Assembly (NCBI RefSeq): GCF_011397635.1
Contig: NC_064770.1
Span: forward strand, 33,380,598-33,444,597
DNA length: 64,000 bases
Source of the DNA: Epinephelus fuscoguttatus
Taxonomy: Eukaryota; Chordata; Actinopteri; Perciformes; Serranidae
Reading direction: 5' to 3'
Shown here in pieces: positions 62,701-64,000 of the stretch. Below the pieces are notes generated by a model that saw only the letters and a list, made by a program, of their open reading frames with translations, searched no databases and had not been told where the DNA came from. Each line of letters opens with the position of its first letter. Within the stretch, counting starts at the first letter, position 1. A program made the translations under genes and the position numbers.

Positions 62701-63826
62701 CACCGCTGTTGTCTGACATCTCGTTTACTGACATTTCAGACAGAGCCACAAACCCACTCAACAGAGACACAGACTGGAGCAGCATCCATGCCTTCTGTGA
62801 CCAGCTCAACAATGATTTGGAGGGGTAAGAGGAGGCCATGCTTCATACCTTAATTATGGTCTGGTTAATGCAGATCCAAGGGTATAAATCCTGGAGACCC
62901 CAGCTGTGATATTGGACATGTTTTCTAAGTTTTCTCAGTTGAAATTAAAATCATTCAAATCTTTCATCTTTGTTAACTTAGCTGAACTTTGATGCAAATT
63001 AACATGTATTTAATTTGCAACCTGCATGTTAAAACAGTAGACCTTTAGGGCTACTACAGGTCTTACTTAACTCTGCACACTAGGCATGTAAAGACAATTC
63101 ATTCATTCTTTTTAACTGCTTATCCTGTAAGGGAGGCAGGGTTCACCCTGGACAGGTCACCAGACTATCACAGGGCTGACACATAGAGACAGACAACCAT
63201 TCACACTCACATTCACACCTACGGACAATTTAGAGTCACCAGTTACCTGCTTGTCTTTGGACTGTGGGAGGAAGCTGGAGTACCTGGAGAAAACCCACGC
63301 TGACACAGGGAGAACATGCAAACTCCACACAGAGGGGTTCGAAACAGGAACTCTCTTGCTGTGGTTATACAATGCTAACCACTGCACCACCATGCTACCT
63401 GTAAAGATAATAATTATAAAAAACACACACACCAAAGCCACAGTTTCTTTGTAGGTGGGGAAAATTACATTACAAGTTGCCTGTTTGGTGTTTATCATGT
63501 TGGGATTTTCAGCAGCCACTCTCAATTGTTTTAAAAATTATTATGTGGTTGATATCAGTGTTAACGTTAACATTTAAACACTGAAAACACTTTTAAAAAT
63601 CCCACAATATAATTACAGTAATAAGGGAAAAAAATAGGAATGGATATCTTGCTCAGCACTAATTGCAGCACACTTTACAACACTTGCACTTGCTCACTTG
63701 CTGTGGGCACAGCTCTGGACATTGAGTATTGTTTATGACTTGTGTTGCAGACCTCAGCTGGCCACCAGACTCCTGGCTCATAAGATCCAGTCTCCACAGG
63801 AGTGGGAGGCCATGCAGGCCCTGCTG
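59763..63826 (+). CDS. gga1: GGA1-type clathrin adaptor, N-terminal exons only (gene continues past window)
   Basis: Golgi-localised, gamma-ear-containing, ARF-binding protein; monomeric adaptor that sorts acidic-dileucine cargo from the trans-Golgi network to endosomes. Exons seen: 59763-59805 (MAAPPDTESLESRI), 62740-62824 (ATNPLNRDTDWSSIHAFCDQ) and 63751-63826 (ATRLLAHKIQSPQEWEAMQA), all in phase with GT-AG borders. They form helices 1-3 of the VHS domain, about 68 residues. Remaining VHS, GAT, hinge and GAE parts lie beyond the right edge. GGA1 is preferred over GGA2/3 from the linkage to micall1, polr2f and sox10. The first intron is ~2.9 kb and repeat-laden. Confidence 0.9.
60975..61860. 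repeat. Dispersed repeat in gga1 intron 1, split by a TIR element
   Basis: Starts CAAATCAAGTTTATATAAAC with GACCAAAGTGCAC, is broken at 61068-61515 by the TIR element, and resumes with text like GTTCCAGAGCTTTGGAGCAG and GATCTCCTTTACCCACC. The flanking parts resemble the repeats at 44485 and 47690. Confidence 0.5.
61068..61515. mobile_element. Unexpanded copy of the 54835 TIR element
   Basis: Begins TCCTCCTGAGACCC and ends CAGGTCTCAG (last five bases of the terminus missing). Its interior matches the outer parts of 54835-56185 in inverse order but has essentially one VNTR unit (GACATTGGGACTTTATTATC) where the other copy has about 25. Confidence 0.8.
63095..63402 (-). mobile_element. tRNA-derived SINE in gga1 intron 2
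   Basis: Minus-strand head GGTAGCATGGTGGTGCAGTG with a B box like GTTTCGAACCCC, then the familiar CATGTTCTCCCTGTGTCAGC and CCACAGTCCAAAGACAAGC body, ending in a (GAAT)n-like tail. It fits the common fish SINE with an L2-like tail. Confidence 0.8.
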
Positions 63827-64000
63827 GTGAGTTTAGATCTGAGCCAAGATCCGTCATAATTACCCTCCTCAGTAGTAACTGTTACACTGGGTTTTAAAGC
63901 ATTCTTTCGTGTCTCAGTTTTTCTATTCTTAGGGAGCTTTCAGACCTAGAGTCGTCTCCTTTGGTCCACAGGGAATAATTTGGTTACAAAGTTGTATAAT

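Overview
This is a vertebrate nuclear window, almost certainly from a spiny-rayed teleost. The genes have large introns with GT-AG junctions. The gene order sox10 - polr2f - micall1 - gga1 matches the human 22q13.1 neighbourhood. The repeats are typical of fish: Tc1 relics, tRNA-derived SINEs, LINE fragments, and hAT-like and other MITEs. Species cannot be decided from the sequence alone.

Layout. 1-21,900 is non-coding and repeat-rich. It holds a P2X7-C-terminus-like exon pair interrupted by a MITE, several dispersed fish repeats, AC microsatellites, and a ~7 kb tandem array of a 56-bp unit (10.2-17.26 kb). A triplicated ~300-370-bp unit and a probable promoter (about 21.9-22.13 kb) lead into sox10 (+). 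Its coding exons are 26061-26503, 28588-28856 and 29011-29801, predicting 500 aa. The 3' UTR may run to a poly(A) signal near 33,567 and would then contain a palindromic Tc1 relic. 33.6-41.2 kb is a transposon graveyard in which elements are nested.

POLR2F (-) has five coding exons between 44213 and 41637, predicting 127 aa, the human length. A hAT-like MITE separates it from MICALL1 (-). MICALL1 reconstructs as 15 coding exons from 56929 to 46513 that stay in phase throughout and predict 1079 aa: CH domain, LIM domain, NPF motifs and C-terminal bMERB coiled coil. Its exon 8 contains an in-frame Ala/Glu-rich coding minisatellite of ~265 residues. MICALL1 lies head to head with gga1 (+). Only the first three coding exons of gga1 (N-terminal part of the VHS domain) are in the window, and the gene runs off the right edge.

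The genes are not a pathway. sox10 is a neural-crest and glial transcription factor, polr2f is a shared RNA polymerase subunit, and micall1 and gga1 both act in membrane traffic (recycling endosome; trans-Golgi to endosome). What stands out is repeat biology. Two dispersed elements have each spawned a large minisatellite while a second, nearly unexpanded copy survives in the same window. The 56-bp array carries a TGAGTCA (AP-1 consensus) and a TATAAA in most units. MICALL1 exons 8-9 are flanked by two related foldback elements. All coordinates and exon joins were read by hand.
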